The notes under the pieces are model-generated. The model searched no databases. It saw only the letters and a program-made list of their open reading frames with translations, and was not told the origin of the DNA. This document shows positions 18,996-30,149 of a stretch of 64,000 nucleotides of DNA, in pieces. Source of the stretch: Eutreptiella sp. 'Long Island Sound 2002'. Its lineage: Eukaryota; Euglenozoa; Euglenophyceae; Eutreptiales; Eutreptiaceae. The position numbers were made by a program, and so were the translations under genes. The DNA is taken from positions 68,106,719 to 68,170,718 of the forward strand of contig OZ038379.1 in the NCBI GenBank assembly GCA_964036045.1, given 5' to 3'. Within the stretch, counting starts at the first letter, position 1. Each line of letters begins with the position of its first letter.

Positions 18996-21300
18996 GAGAC
19001 CTCAGGAGCGCGCCGCTGCGAGCAGACACGTACACGGACACAACACACGCGAGCCAGCCCCACACCCCCTGCCCCTCCCTCCCCAATCCCCGCTCAGTGG
19101 CCCACACATGCCAACCATTGCGTGCAGCCCCGGGCCCCGCGCCACGCCCCCCCCCCCCCCGCCTGAACACCCACATACGCCCGCCACAGACCCTCCCGCT
19201 GAGCGAGCCTCACCGCCCCCCACACCAGGTAACCCACACACAGCCGCCGCCAAGAGCCCCAGGCCCCACGAAACCCCCCTTCACCCAGTGACCCACACAC
19301 GCCCCCCACACACAGCCCCAAAACACCAGACCCAACCCCCCTGGCCCCGGAATGCAGCCCGCAAGAAATATTCCCCCCTGCGGATGCCGACGCGCACGCC
19401 CTCACACATTGCAGGAGGAGATGCCCGTCATCCTCCCTGCAGTAGCTGCAGCAGAAGCCGCAGCAGCCCGCAAAGCTGCCCCCGCCCGCATGGCGGCACA
19501 ACCCAAATTTCTTGATACAACCACTTCCTCCTCGTGCTCGTCCCCTTCACCATCCCCCACTTCCTCCTCCGACCACCCCCTCTCCCTCATCCACAAGGCC
19601 ACGACCAAAGCCAAAGATGCAGCCGCACGCCAGGCTGCCAGAGGCCCCCTTAGCCCCCCACAGACAAACCCAGCACCCCAGCAGCAAGCCAGTACCCCCT
19701 CCTGCCCAGCAGGGGTCACCTCGCACCTCCGAGAAGAGGTCCTCCCCAACCTCAGACCGGTCCCCAAGCCAAAACCCGACCTCAGACCAAAACCGGAGCC
19801 CAAACAACAACACCGCCCACAACAGCACCACCACCACCATCACCACCAACAGCATCACCAACACCATCCACACCACCCCACACACCCCCAAAATACACAA
19901 AAGGCGCGAGGGCAGCAGCACCAGAAACGCCTACGCCCTCACCCCAACCCTAACCCAACCCAAACCAGGACCCCGCACCCGGTGCATCCCGAGCCCCGGT
20001 GCCCCGTACGCGAGCCGTCACCACGGAGGCGGCCACACAAAACGACCCCGTCCAAACCCTTGTCCACATCCCCATCCCCAGGCGCCCCATCATCCACCCC
20101 TAAAAACCACCACTGCCGGCGACCAGACGGACCTGATGACGTGGGACTCCTCGACCGCGGTCACCGCCAAGCCTGGCCCCAAATTTGCCGCCACCATCGA
20201 CCAAGCTGTGCAGCCCCAAGGGCTGCAAACGACGCCGGGCCCCCGCGCCCCACCGGAACGCCAGGGGATCCTGGGGGCGTACCCACAGCACCACCACCAC
20301 CACCAGCCCCACCACCACCGCCATAGCCACCAGCGCCCCCGCCACCAGCGGCACCACAACCACAACCAACACCACCCCCAGCACTACTGCCACCGGCACC
20401 ACTACCACTGCCCACCACCCTACCCCGGCGGGCCACATTCCCCCATGCACGAACAGCACCAGCGCATGGGATTGCCGCACCAGCCACAAGGCCCTGAACC
20501 CCAGTATCCCATCTACCACCCGGGACCCCCCCCCCCCTGAAAAGAACCGTATCGCCCGGCCACGGGCTCCACGCCGAAGGGGCCCCCCAAGCCCAGCCCC
20601 ACAAAGACAACCCCCCCAACAACCACTGGACCGGTACCACCTGCCTCCACGGCCGCCGCATCCACCTCACCCGGTGCAACACCTCTACGCGGCAGATCCA
20701 TGGGGACCGGGGAACTCCCCTCCCCTCCAACAGTATCCGGCGGCACCACGCGGGGCACGTGAGGCCTGACAGACGCCTCCCGAGTAACCCGACTCGCCCC
20801 ATGACGGGGCCCCATCCCGCAAACGGCAGCGCTCCCACCCCCTCCCCCGCACGACGCTCCCGCCCGCGTCTCTCCTGCTCCCCTCAGCGCCACCGCGCCT
20901 CACCCGCTCACTCGCACCGATCCCGCCCCCCTGAGGCGCCGCCAGGACTCCCAAGGGCCCCGTTCCCGCCGCTCCGACTCCCCCGACCGCCACCACATGC
21001 ACTGCAGCCGTCCCCTGTCCGCGCCCACCCCCCCCATGAACGGCACCGTGCTTCCAGCTCCCCGCGCCACCGATACGCATCCTCAACCCCCAGCCCCCAC
21101 CTTCGCCGCTCCCGCTCCCCCAAAGCGCCACCAGGCGCGCCACAGCTGTCCCATGTCCGCGTCCCCCTCCCCCCAGGAACGGCACCGCGCTTCCCGTTCG
21201 CCGCGCAACCGATACGCATCCTCCACCTTGAGCCCCCTGCAACGCCGCTCCAGGACCTCGAGCTCGGAGGCCCCCCCCCCCCCTGGCCCCCACCCACCTA
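18996..21300 (+). other. Low-complexity Pro/His/Arg-rich coding-like DNA
   Basis: Long frames in all three plus frames and on the minus strand come from extreme C-richness with few stops, so none can be chosen. A CAC-rich part (19,800-20,460) would encode poly-His/Gln. Between about 20,900 and 21,260 a unit of roughly 160-180 bases recurs about twice, for example CCGATACGCATCCTC at 21,069 and 21,209, encoding Arg/Ser-rich protein in one frame (HRASRSPRNRYASSTLSP). The RS-like composition may be real coding, but no domain is visible. Confidence 0.35.
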
Positions 21301-21543
21301 GCCGGGTGGTCTGCCCCCGCCCTGCGGGAGCTCCGCCGCTGGATGAAGTGGGGCGGGGGAACAGGAAGTTGTGAAGGGCGGCATTCCTTCCATACTTTCG
21401 AGGAAATCCTCAACCGCACCCCCGCCGACCATGCCAACCCCGTTACTGAAGCTTCCATGGCGCAGAGGGCATCGGAAGCCCTCCTCCGGGGAGCGGTCCA
21501 GGGCCTCAGCCGTCTCTACACCCCCAAAACCCTCCGCCGGTAG
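21301..21543 (+). CDS. C-terminal coding-like segment, unknown
   Basis: Unlike its surroundings this frame has a balanced composition: WSAPALRELRRWMKWGGG, then CEGRHSFHTFEEILNR, then MAQRASEALLRGAVQGLSRL, ending in TAG at 21,541-21,543. It looks like the helical C-terminus of a protein whose upstream part is the Pro/Arg-rich region. I do not recognise the family; an ORF1-like (gag-like) protein of a LINE is possible. Confidence 0.35.
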   Translation, partial: AGWSAPALRELRRWMKWGGGTGSCEGRHSFHTFEEILNRTPADHANPVTEASMAQRASEALLRGAVQGLSRLYTPKTLRR

Positions 21544-23685
21544 CTCGAGGCTACTTACCCCCAGGCATGGGCCATCGGCGCCGCACAGACCACGCCACCA
21601 CCCCACCACCAGCACACCAGAAAGGATAAGGGCAAAGGGAAGGCCCGCGGCAAAGGGGCGAGGAGAGGCCCAAGGTAACAGGCAGGCGCCCACAGGGACA
21701 GGGCAACAGGGCCAACAGAACACGGGGGCAAGGTACCACCAAAGGACCACCAACACTGCGAAAAGGAAAGGCCAGGGGCGATGGCACTGGGGGAGAGAGC
21801 GCGACGGCGGGCACCAGGACGCGAATCGGGAGGTAGGCGCACACCACACCAGAGGAACCGGCACCGCCGCACCCCCCGACCCAGTCGCCACGGCTAGACC
21901 CCCAAGGGACATGGCCACACCGAGGCACAGGGCCGACCACCCCGGAGGCGCACGCCCGCCAAGACCCGTCGCCGCAGCCCAGATCTGACACCGCACGAAC
22001 CGCACCGGGTCGCGTCCACCGATCACCAATCCCCACACAGGGGGAGGGGGGTACACGCACACAGGGTGAGGGGGATACACCCACACAGGGAACCGCCAAG
22101 AGCACCACACAACCCACCATTGCACCCTAACCGCCAGGTGACGACCCCGGCCACGGCAAGGGCCAACACGGGCGCAACAGCACGGACACCGAAGGGGAAA
22201 GGGGACACGGCCGCGATACTAAGGACGGGGGACAACACGGAGGTAGAGGGACAGGATGGGATGGGACTCAACACAGCCGAGGGGACCACGCCACCACACC
22301 TGACAGAATCCGGACAGCCCTTGGGGCAGAAACCCCCAGAGGACACGGGAGCAAGGCACAGGCACCAAGGCACAGGCACCCATCAGACTGAACGGCACAC
22401 CAAGACCCCACAACACAGCCTCAGTGAGTGGCACCAGCCCAAACCACGCCGCCGGCCACCAGCCAGCCACATACCCTGAGCCCGGGTTGCACACAACAAA
22501 GCCACCAGTCTAACCAGCGCCGACGCCACCCCACCCCCCACCGGAGATACCATGGACCCACCACACACCACGGCGCAGCAAAGCACGGCACAACACGACG
22601 CAGCACAGCACACCGCAGCACAGCACACCGCCGTGCAGCGCAACGCAACAAGGCACTCCACCACACGACACAGCTCAGCACAACACGGCGCGTGACAGCA
22701 CAGCAAGGCGCAACCCGCGACGCCACAGCAAGACACACCACAGCTTGACATGGCGCGGCACGGCACAGCAGAGCAGCGCGCACCGCAGCAGAGCGCACAA
22801 CAGCGCGGCGCAGCATGGCAAAGCACAGCACAACACAGCACGGCACACTAACCCGATCAAGCCGCCTCACACCCCGGAAAGGAAACAAACAAGCCGACAG
22901 CCGTAGGACAACGCCACAGCAGCCCACCAGGCACCGGCTAGAGACCACCAAAGGCCCGTCGGTACCATCACCCCCCCGCCAGCAGCGGCCCGCCCGCACA
23001 AACCGCCACCAGAAAGTTAAATCCCGCCACCACCAAACTGACACCTCAGGGGCGGGGGGACACGGGACAATGCCTCCCCCCTAACCCATGACCCCACGAA
23101 ACCGGCAGGTCCAGCTGCCCAGCAGGCAGAACCAGAGCCTAACCTGACGGGACAGGGCCATCAGCCCATGCATGTACATAAACCAAACGACGCACGGAGC
23201 CGGGGCACGGGCCGTGGTCACCCACAACGCTAACAGCGACCCTGTTGGCCACACCGTTTGCCAAACAGTGCGTGCACCAGCCAAGGGAAGGCAGAGGGAG
23301 GAACAGGCAAACCCCCCGCCCAAAAAAAAACACGGAAGGGGTGAAGCCCCACCAACCAAAGATCGCACAACCGCCCGCCAATGGAAGAGAAGGAAAGCGG
23401 GGTGAACAGTCGCACAACTGCGAAGCCGCGCATCCACTCCACCAAGGCGAGCTACCCCCCAGCCAGGCAACACCAAAGGCAACACCCGCAGCATCCGCCT
23501 ATAGGACACCGGGGGACCACCCTGCCCAGCTCGGAGGCGCTGAGCCAGAAAAAGGGGCCCACCACAACCGCACAGCCGCCAAATGGGCCTGAGGAAAAGA
23601 CGACCCGGCCACGCTGGCGCACGGCACGGCTGGAGAAGTGGCAGGCCACCGGCAACACTGACAAGGACACAGCAAAAAAAAACGG
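21544..23685. other. GC-rich low-complexity DNA without supported gene
   Basis: Purine-rich and ACA-rich tracts alternate. Between 22,560 and 22,850 a simple CAGCACAGCAxx pattern dominates, and between 22,040 and 22,090 short ACACAGG-GAGGGG repeats occur. ORFs here are long on both strands and lack motifs. Confidence 0.5.
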
Positions 23686-23729
23686 CGTTCCTCTTCCTCT
23701 TTCTTTCGTTTTTCCGATTTGCAGCGTTC

Positions 23730-24352
23730 TATGTGGCGCTCATCTTCATAATGCCTCCTTTTGCCGCAACATCCGCACGGTATCGTGCAGCGGGAACTGT
23801 CTTGGTACTTCACCTCCTAACCATCCTTGGTTTTCTGCGTGCGCTTCAGTTGGAGCATGCATGCACTTCGCCCATTACAGTCGGGCGCGTGGCAGGGGTC
23901 CACCTTTATCGTCCATAGGACGACAGTAGAAAAGATTAGGGGCCCCTTTACCTTTGGAGGGGGGGTCTCAGTCATGTGCTTCAGCTGCCCACCACAGCCC
24001 TTGCCAGGGTTAGAGTGTGGTTGAGGCGACCTCCCTCAGGGAGCCTTCTCAGCACGGGTCTCCCTTTGCAGATGCTTGCGCGGATGCTTGTCCACGTAGG
24101 AGTCATTCTCCCTCTCCATGGCCGATTGTATCAACAGATCGACCACGTCATCGTAAGAGTGCGTGGGTGATTTCCTCTCTGACGTCTCTCTGCAGTTCTC
24201 CGGTGTGTTCTGGTAGGAATCTGCCCCACAAGCCACAGATGAGGGTCAGTAGGCCCATATGACGAGGGACTCATACGCCCCATGAGCTCTTCCAGCTGCG
24301 CCACGAGCTCAGAGATGCAGGCAGCTATGGGAAATTCGCGGAGAGGAGGCAA
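23730..24352 (-). pseudogene. Gag C-terminal part with zinc knuckle, gypsy copy B
   Basis: LPPLREFPIAACISELVAQL then EELMGRMSPSSYGPTDPH (24,352-24,255) matches the same place in copy C and, more distantly, the segment in copy D ending in LLFWLVAKLPRELWDECRS. Further on, in a shifted frame, SRCTIPCGCCGKRRHYEDER (about 23,800-23,740) is a CCHC knuckle of C-x2-C-x4-H-x4-C type whose last Cys is Arg in this copy. Gag packages the element RNA into virus-like particles. Confidence 0.65.
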
Positions 24353-24355
24353 CTC

Positions 24356-25659
24356 CTAAATCTCCGTTCGAACACTCAGGTACGTTTCGTAGACTGGATA
24401 CATTTGCTCCAGTCTTTTTGGGAAGTCGCCCCAGTTGGAGCTCTTCCTGGTACCGGTCTTGATTTTCCGCTGGAGGAATTTCTTTTTGCACGCCTCTTTG
24501 ATGAGCGTGCATTTTGTCCGGACATCAGCATGTTGCTGACCCGTGAGGAGCAAAAACGTGGAAAATTCCTCAGCCCAATTGGGCAGGTTTTTGGGATCGA
24601 ACTCAGGGAGTTCGATCTGAAGGTTCGCTGTAGCGATGGCCTTCGTTCCTCTACCTGGTACACCGGGGTCACCTGTTCCACCTGAAGGGGGTGAGAGGTA
24701 CACTGTGGCCAGTGGCGCCAGTGCTGCCAAGCAGAAGCCTTTCATCTCAGCCTCAGTGTGTCACCTACACTGCAGACAGGCGCAGTCCTCAAACGAGGGT
24801 GGGAAGGGCCAGAACAGGTGTCCATTGGGGAGCTGCAGAGGCCTCTGCAGCTCTTCACATCCCTGGTTAACAGCTCCACACGAGGGGACATGGTAAGGGC
24901 GGGCTTCTTCATATCTCAGAGCCCAAGTTTTGCCTTAACTGCCGCTGGCAAGGCACTCAGATCAGGCTCTTCTTCGCCCGCATCCAGGACCCGAGAGAGC
25001 AGATCCATGGTCTCATCAAGGCCTAGCTTGGGGGCTGCCATGCGTGGAGGCAAACCTCGCTCCACGCATACGGGCTCTGGAGCCCATGGAGAGGGTTCTC
25101 GCTCCATACATACAGGTTCCTTGGTGGGTGTTGGTTCCCTGGATATCCAGTCGGGCTCCCACTCTGATGAGTGGGCCGACGCCGACGCAGCGCATTTGCC
25201 ATAAGGTATCTCGAACTCCTCTCCGAACGTTGTTCCGAACATGGGGCCCAACATGGCCGTCACCTTCCCCTTGCCCTTCCTCGCCGCTCTGCTTCAGGGT
25301 TTGCCCTTACTATTGGCTACCTTGGCCATCCCTTCGAAATCAGGAGTAGGCGATGATTCAGACGGGGGCAATGAAGACACCTCGGAAGCTAAGGCGGCTG
25401 CCACGGTGTCTTTGCCTTTGACACGTTGGAGGTTCGGCTGCGTTAAGCCAGGCACCACAGCGCCCGAACAAGATACTTCTAAAATTGTTCCTTTTTCCAC
25501 CCCTCCTGCTCTGTGCTCTCCACGAGGGCCAGGAGCTCGAGGGATGACTTCTCCTGTACATACCCCAATCAGTGTTGGTGCCCTGGAAGGCCCTGCCACA
25601 GGCTGTGCCATTGGTTGGGGCCTGATTGCCAGGGGTTTTGCACTCAGAGTGACAGACAT
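24356..25659 (-). pseudogene. Gag N-terminal and core part, gypsy copy B
   Basis: The start at 25,659 (MSVTLSAKPLAIRPQPMAQP) is shared with copy C (MSVTVSAKTLQIRSQPITET at 31,621) and lies 48 bases downstream of the PBS, which supports it. The first frame breaks at TGA 25,294; copy C reads TGG (Trp) there. It continues with EWEPDWISREPTPTKEPVC and MAAPKLGLDETMDLLSRV to a stop at 24,916. The core, in another frame, reads KAIATANLQIELPEFDPKNL, then WAEEFSTFLLLTGQQHAD, to a stop at 24,356. The core aligns with copy D gag (KAIATSKIVVNLPEF). Confidence 0.7.
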
Positions 25660-25706
25660 GGGGAAGTTGTTGTTTTCCTCGCCTTGCTTTAGCTCTGCGT
25701 GTGGGA

Positions 25707-25720
25707 AGGCCTCTGCAACC
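25707..25720 (-). other. Primer-binding site of gypsy copy B
   Basis: On the minus strand CTGGTTGCAGAGGC directly follows the LTR end. Copies C (31,669-31,682) and D (about 55,438-55,451) have CTGGTAGCAGAGGC at the same place. The TGG start, complementary to a tRNA CCA end, and the position between LTR and gag fit a minus-strand primer site. The tRNA was not identified. Confidence 0.65.
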
Positions 25721-26340
25721 AGAAAAGGTATTCTGGTTTGCCTTGCCTGTGATCGTGGTCATTTCTGATGCCGCGCGCTCTGGCGCCAGAAGCGAGAACA
25801 GACAAAAGAGATAAGTAAAACACGAAGCAACAATGTTCCAAATAGCTGCAAAAAAAGCTGAAGAACAAAACAAACGCATAAGGCAAAAAGCGCGCGGCTA
25901 AACGCGTTAAAACACAACGCGAAAGTCTTGTAGCCCAAATATGTAAATAGAAGCCCCCGTTGGCACTGTAACGAGTAGGCAAACACAGCGTCGTGCCCCA
26001 CGTAGCTGGTAGAGCCCTATATGTCGAGAAAAACACGTCGCCCGCAGCGCGTAATGGTCGAAAAAACCTTCCAAGCAACCGCGCCTCTTCGCCCTGCCTC
26101 CTGTCCTTTTCCTTTCTTCTCCATGCACCTACCTCCCCTTCCTCGTGCCCCCCATCAACCCTTTTCATCAGCTTAGGCGACAGGCCATGGGGGAAAAGCG
26201 GTCAACCCCTTGTAAACAAGACCAGCGACGACACCCTAACATTGCTGCGAGCAACACCTGCAGACCATCGCCATCAGCCCGGCCTGGCCAGCCACAAAAG
26301 GCGCCGTTCAGTGCAAAACGACCATCGCCATTAGCCGGCA
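25721..26340 (-). repeat. 5' LTR-like region of gypsy copy B
   Basis: It begins (plus orientation) with AAAAGGTATTCTGGTTTGCC, shared with copy C and with 1,146-1,199, and includes the 41-bp block at 26,278-26,318 shared with copy A. The outer edge is not defined because there is no partner LTR. It diverges from the copy C LTR after about 30 bases. Confidence 0.5.
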
Positions 26341-28490
26341 ACACGTAAGTTGGAATGCGCACATGGTCTTGCTGCTCGTGCGTGAGTTGAGTTGTGTATA
26401 ATTTGATTTGATTTTATTTTACACAGGGACAAAAAGCAAGAAGAAACCAACAAATTTTTTTTTCAAAAAAAACGGGTTTTGCAGTGGTTTTAAAAGCAGA
26501 GCAGAGAAACGCAACCAGCACAGAGAAAAAACCCGCAGGGCACGGCACCACAGGACCACACGGAGGCACACCACTGCAGGACAGAGCGTAGGGGAGCAGG
26601 GCACCACGGCACACCACCACCAACAACAGGACACCAATCGGACCAGCCAGGGACACCAACGCCGCGACGCGCCGCCGGTCAACAAAAACGGGCAACGTGG
26701 CCCAGCGGCAAACACACAGAACCCACGGGCACCACCACAGGTCACCGCCTAGCACAACAGACGCAACAGCCCACAACACAGGAGCACGACACAGGCGTGC
26801 CAGCACAGCACAACACAGCAGCAAACAAGAGGCGCCGCGGCACCACCGACAGGACGCGAGAGAACACGACAGAGGGCGCAGCGGCACAGCACACCACGCA
26901 TCCAGCAGCGCAGCGCAACACCACACCGCAGAACACCAAAGGACAAAGCACGCATCACGGCACCAGGCTCCAGAAACAGCACAGACCAAACAAACAACAC
27001 GACACAGGCGCACCAGACGAGTACAGCGCACAGCACAACTCCCCAGGACACACACAGCACAAAGCACAGCGGCGAACAACACCACGCACCAACGCACCAC
27101 GGCACTACACGCACCTCGCAGAGCAGAAAAGCACGGAAAAGCACGAGAAAACACACCACCGGAAGGCACAACACCTCAGGGTGGAGGACAGGGCAGGAGG
27201 ACGCGACACAGCAGGCAGCGGCACCAAACAGGGCCAAAAAAAGCAACACATGGAAGGCAACCTGACAGAACACCGCAAAAACGCGCAGCAGCCCAGAGCA
27301 GCACGAGGCAGGCAACCACAGCACGACACGCGGGACAGCACACGGCAACACCGGGCAGCAGCAGGCATAACGTCCACAGCGGGGGGGGGAGGGGGGGGTG
27401 GCATGGAAAAAACAAAACAAAAAAATGGGGGGAGGGGGGGGGGGACGGCACAGGGCCAAGGCGGAGGACACTGCAGGCAGGAAACAAGAGAACGCCAAGG
27501 CCAGAGAAAACCAGGGGGGCACGGCACACGGGGAGAGGAGAAGCAAGGAGGAGGGAAAAAAACAACAAAAACCGGGTGCAGGGGGGGCAGGAGGAAACGC
27601 AGAGCGCCAAGGCCAAGGGCACCTGGGGCCAGAAAGCACAAACGCAAGGAAGAGCGGGGGCGCGAGCAACAAGAGAGCGACAGCAGGAAGAGAAAGGGCA
27701 AGAAAAACACAAAAAAAACAATAAGGGAATAAAAAACTAAACATGGGCAACCTCAGCCCGGAGGGGGCCAAGCAAAAAAGAAGGAGAAACGAACAAACCA
27801 AAGGCAAGGCGCACCGCAACGGGCCCGAGAGGCCAGCTCGCCCAACCCGGCCACGAAGAGCACAGGCACACACGCGCGGGACCGGGGCGTGGCGTCCTCC
27901 GACCCAAAAGTAGACGTGTCGGTGTCGGCATGAAACAGCCCCGGTCCACCCGCCGAGTCACCCGTCGAAAGACGGACAGTACTGGAAATTGGACGCGTCA
28001 GTGACCGGGTCCACACACGCCAAACCACCGCAGTGCACGCCGCACAAGACCGCAGCAAGAGGGATTTGCCAGGGACAACTCCATCGCGGGGACTCGAACG
28101 GGTATGACGCGGAGGGAGCCCAGCTCCCCTGCCTCAGCAGGGGCCAGCGGCAGGCACAATGAGCACAGTTCTCGGCTGGACTCCACGTGCCCCGCACAGC
28201 CGCCCAGTATAACCCGGAGCGAGAGCCGCCGGGACGGGAAAAGGCACCACAGCGACGGGAAAGCCAACTGGAGCACTGAGAGCGACCGGACCGGGCGTGG
28301 CGCTGCGCACCAACGCGGGGCCACACGGCACGCCGGAGAGGTACGCCGCCGGCCACAACCGACGCTCAAAGACAGGTGTGAAGCAACAACAGCCACTGGG
28401 TGCCCGAACCCGGGAAGCGCACACAACACACGACGAACCGCGGCACGGGAGCGGGTGCCCAGGAGACCCGGGCCCCCGGGCCCGCACACC
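26341..28490. other. Low-complexity AC- and purine-rich DNA, no gene
   Basis: From 26,500 to 27,360 the plus strand is a CACAGCA/ACAACA-type simple pattern. From 27,380 to 27,560 there are G-runs (GGGGGGGG) and A-runs. Long frames occur on both strands purely from composition. From 27,740 to 28,490 the DNA is mixed GC-rich with no unit I can define. Confidence 0.5.
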
Positions 28491-29290
28491 GCACCCACAG
28501 CAAGTTGCTAGCGGGCCCCGGCCGCACGCGCGAAGGACGCGCGGTTGGGCGTGGGAGAGCGCCCGACCCCGGACGCCCCACACCCAGGCAAGAGGCGCCC
28601 CTCACCGGACGCCTCCCTGCTGCCCCCACAGCGCGCAAAGCCAGGGAGCAAGAGCGCGCGCTGTGGGGTTGGTGACGAGTCCTCACGCCCTCACCTTCCG
28701 CACCCACAGCCACTGGGTAGCGGGCCCCGGCCGCATGCCCCAAGGATGGGCGTTCAGTCGTCTGAGAGCGCCCAACTCGGAGACTCCACACGCAGGCCAG
28801 AGGCACCCCCCCCCCGTGCGCCCCCGTGCTGCCCCCACGTCGCGCAAAGCCAGCACACAAGAGCGCGCGCTGTTGGGTCGGTGAAGGATCCCCATGCCCA
28901 CACCCCCCGCACCCACAGCTGGTGGGTAGCAGGCCCCGGCCGCACGCCCCAAGGACGGGCGGTCGGGGGTGGGAGAGCACCTGCCTCTGGACAAACCAGA
29001 CCCAGGCGAGAGCCCCCCCCCCCCCCCCCCGGGAGCCCTCGTGCCACTCCCACAGCGCGCTGTGGGGTTGGTGACCGGTCCCCACGCCCACACCCGGCGC
29101 ACCCACAGCCATTGGGTAGCGTGCCCCGGCCGCATGCCCCCAGGATGGGCGGTTGGGCGTGGAAGAGCGCCCAACTTCGGACGCCCCACATCCAGGCAAG
29201 AGGCGCCTCCTCCCGGGCGCCCCTCTGCTGCCGCCACAGCGCGCAAAGCCACCTCGCAAGAGCACACGTTGTGGGGTTGGTGCGCCCGAC
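28491..29290. repeat. Tandem repeat, ~209-bp unit, about four copies
   Basis: The anchor GCACCCACAG recurs at 28,491, 28,701, 28,909 and 29,098, giving spacings of 210, 208 and 189 (the last copy carries a deletion). Each unit also contains GGCCCCGGCCGCA, a GGGAGAGCGCCC-type block, CACAGCGCGCAAAGCC and GTGGGGTTGGTG. Units differ by point changes and C-run length. GC content is high, so both strands are open, but no protein is supported. Confidence 0.75.
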
Positions 29291-30149
29291 CCATAGGCCC
29301 ACCCACGAGGGGCAGGCCTTCAGAGCCAGGCAGGGGGACAAAGGGACCTGGCCATCCCCCCCCTAGCCGGAGCACGGGACCAGGGCAGGAAACGTGGAGG
29401 GGCACGAACCGCCTGGAATGGCCCTACCAGCGCCCTGCACCAGAACCAGTCGTGGTGCGCGCGCCACACCGTCCCGGGGGGGGGGGGGCGTAAGCCGCGG
29501 GGGCAGGAGCGCGCACACACACACAAGGGACACGCAGCGCGGACCCGAAGGGCAACTCGACCGTGCCCGCGGAACGCACAGACCGCATGGAAAGGCGTAC
29601 CGGCAGGCAAAGTGAAGCGACACTGGGACGCGGGGACTAGCAACACGCACCGCGAGGAGCGCGAGGGCAGGGGGGGGCCAGAGGGGAGACGCAAGAGCCG
29701 GCACAGACTCCGACCCCCGGACCTGCCGCGGGCGCCGCGCACACACAACCAGGGCACTGCACCCACAGTGCTACGCACCAGCTCCGCACCTAGGCAGCCT
29801 CCGCGCCAGCCCATGGGAGTCCCATTGGCAACAAGCCAGTAGCACGGGCCCAGCGGTGCTGGCCCCCCGGGCGACCAAGCATTCGGGGGGCGGCGTGGTG
29901 GGTAAGCGCCTGCAACCACAGTTGCTAAGTGACGCACTGACCAGGGAGTAGCAAAATGGGGAAGCCGAGGAGGAACAGCTCTCCGAGCCCCGTGAACCCG
30001 GGGGACTCCGCCACCGAGCAGGAGGTGTGTCATGAAGAATTCCCCATTAGGTTCTGGTTGGGAGGATATCACCTGGCCCAACCAGGTGGCCCCCCGGGCC
30101 GAGGAGCACCTAGTAACAGAAACCTGAAACCTCAAAAACTGAAAGCCCC
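29291..30149. other. No gene recognised
   Basis: GC-rich sequence follows the tandem repeat, with a G-run at 29,478-29,490. It merges at about 30,150 into gypsy copy C. The minus-strand frame at 29,320-30,222 (300 codons) is Cys/Arg/Pro-rich without motifs. Confidence 0.4.

Larger units (their letters stand above)
23690..26400 (-). mobile_element. Gypsy copy B: 5' LTR-like region plus gag, truncated
   Basis: Right to left: LTR-like sequence (from an undefined right edge near 26,330-26,400 to 25,721), primer-binding-site-like sequence (25,720-25,707), then gag from 25,659 to a zinc knuckle near 23,740. Homology to gag of copy D stops near 23,690, where GC-rich unrelated sequence begins, so pol and the 3' LTR are missing. 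It is very similar to copy C. Stops and frameshifts (TGA 25,294, stop 24,916, frameshift near 24,750, stop at 24,356) show decay. Confidence 0.75.

Noticed and set aside
19352-20838. Plus-strand frames of 324-342 codons with poly-His, and minus-strand Trp/Gly-rich frames
   Set aside because: CAC/CCA simple sequence; not supported as genes.
21298-22125. Minus-strand frame of 275 codons
   Set aside because: Antisense to the better-supported coding-like end at 21,301-21,543; composition-driven.
26414-27873. Long opposing frames of 251-374 codons on both strands
   Set aside because: Simple AC-rich and purine-rich composition, no motif, Cys/Leu or His/Gln/Thr-dominated translations.
28060-28140. 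Possible minus-strand tRNA at CGTTCGAGTCCCCGCGA
   Set aside because: The T-arm looks plausible but no D-arm, anticodon arm or acceptor stem follows.
28366-29405. Minus-strand frames of 240-299 codons rich in Gly/Arg/Cys
   Set aside because: They coincide with the 209-bp GC-rich tandem repeat and are equally open on the other strand.
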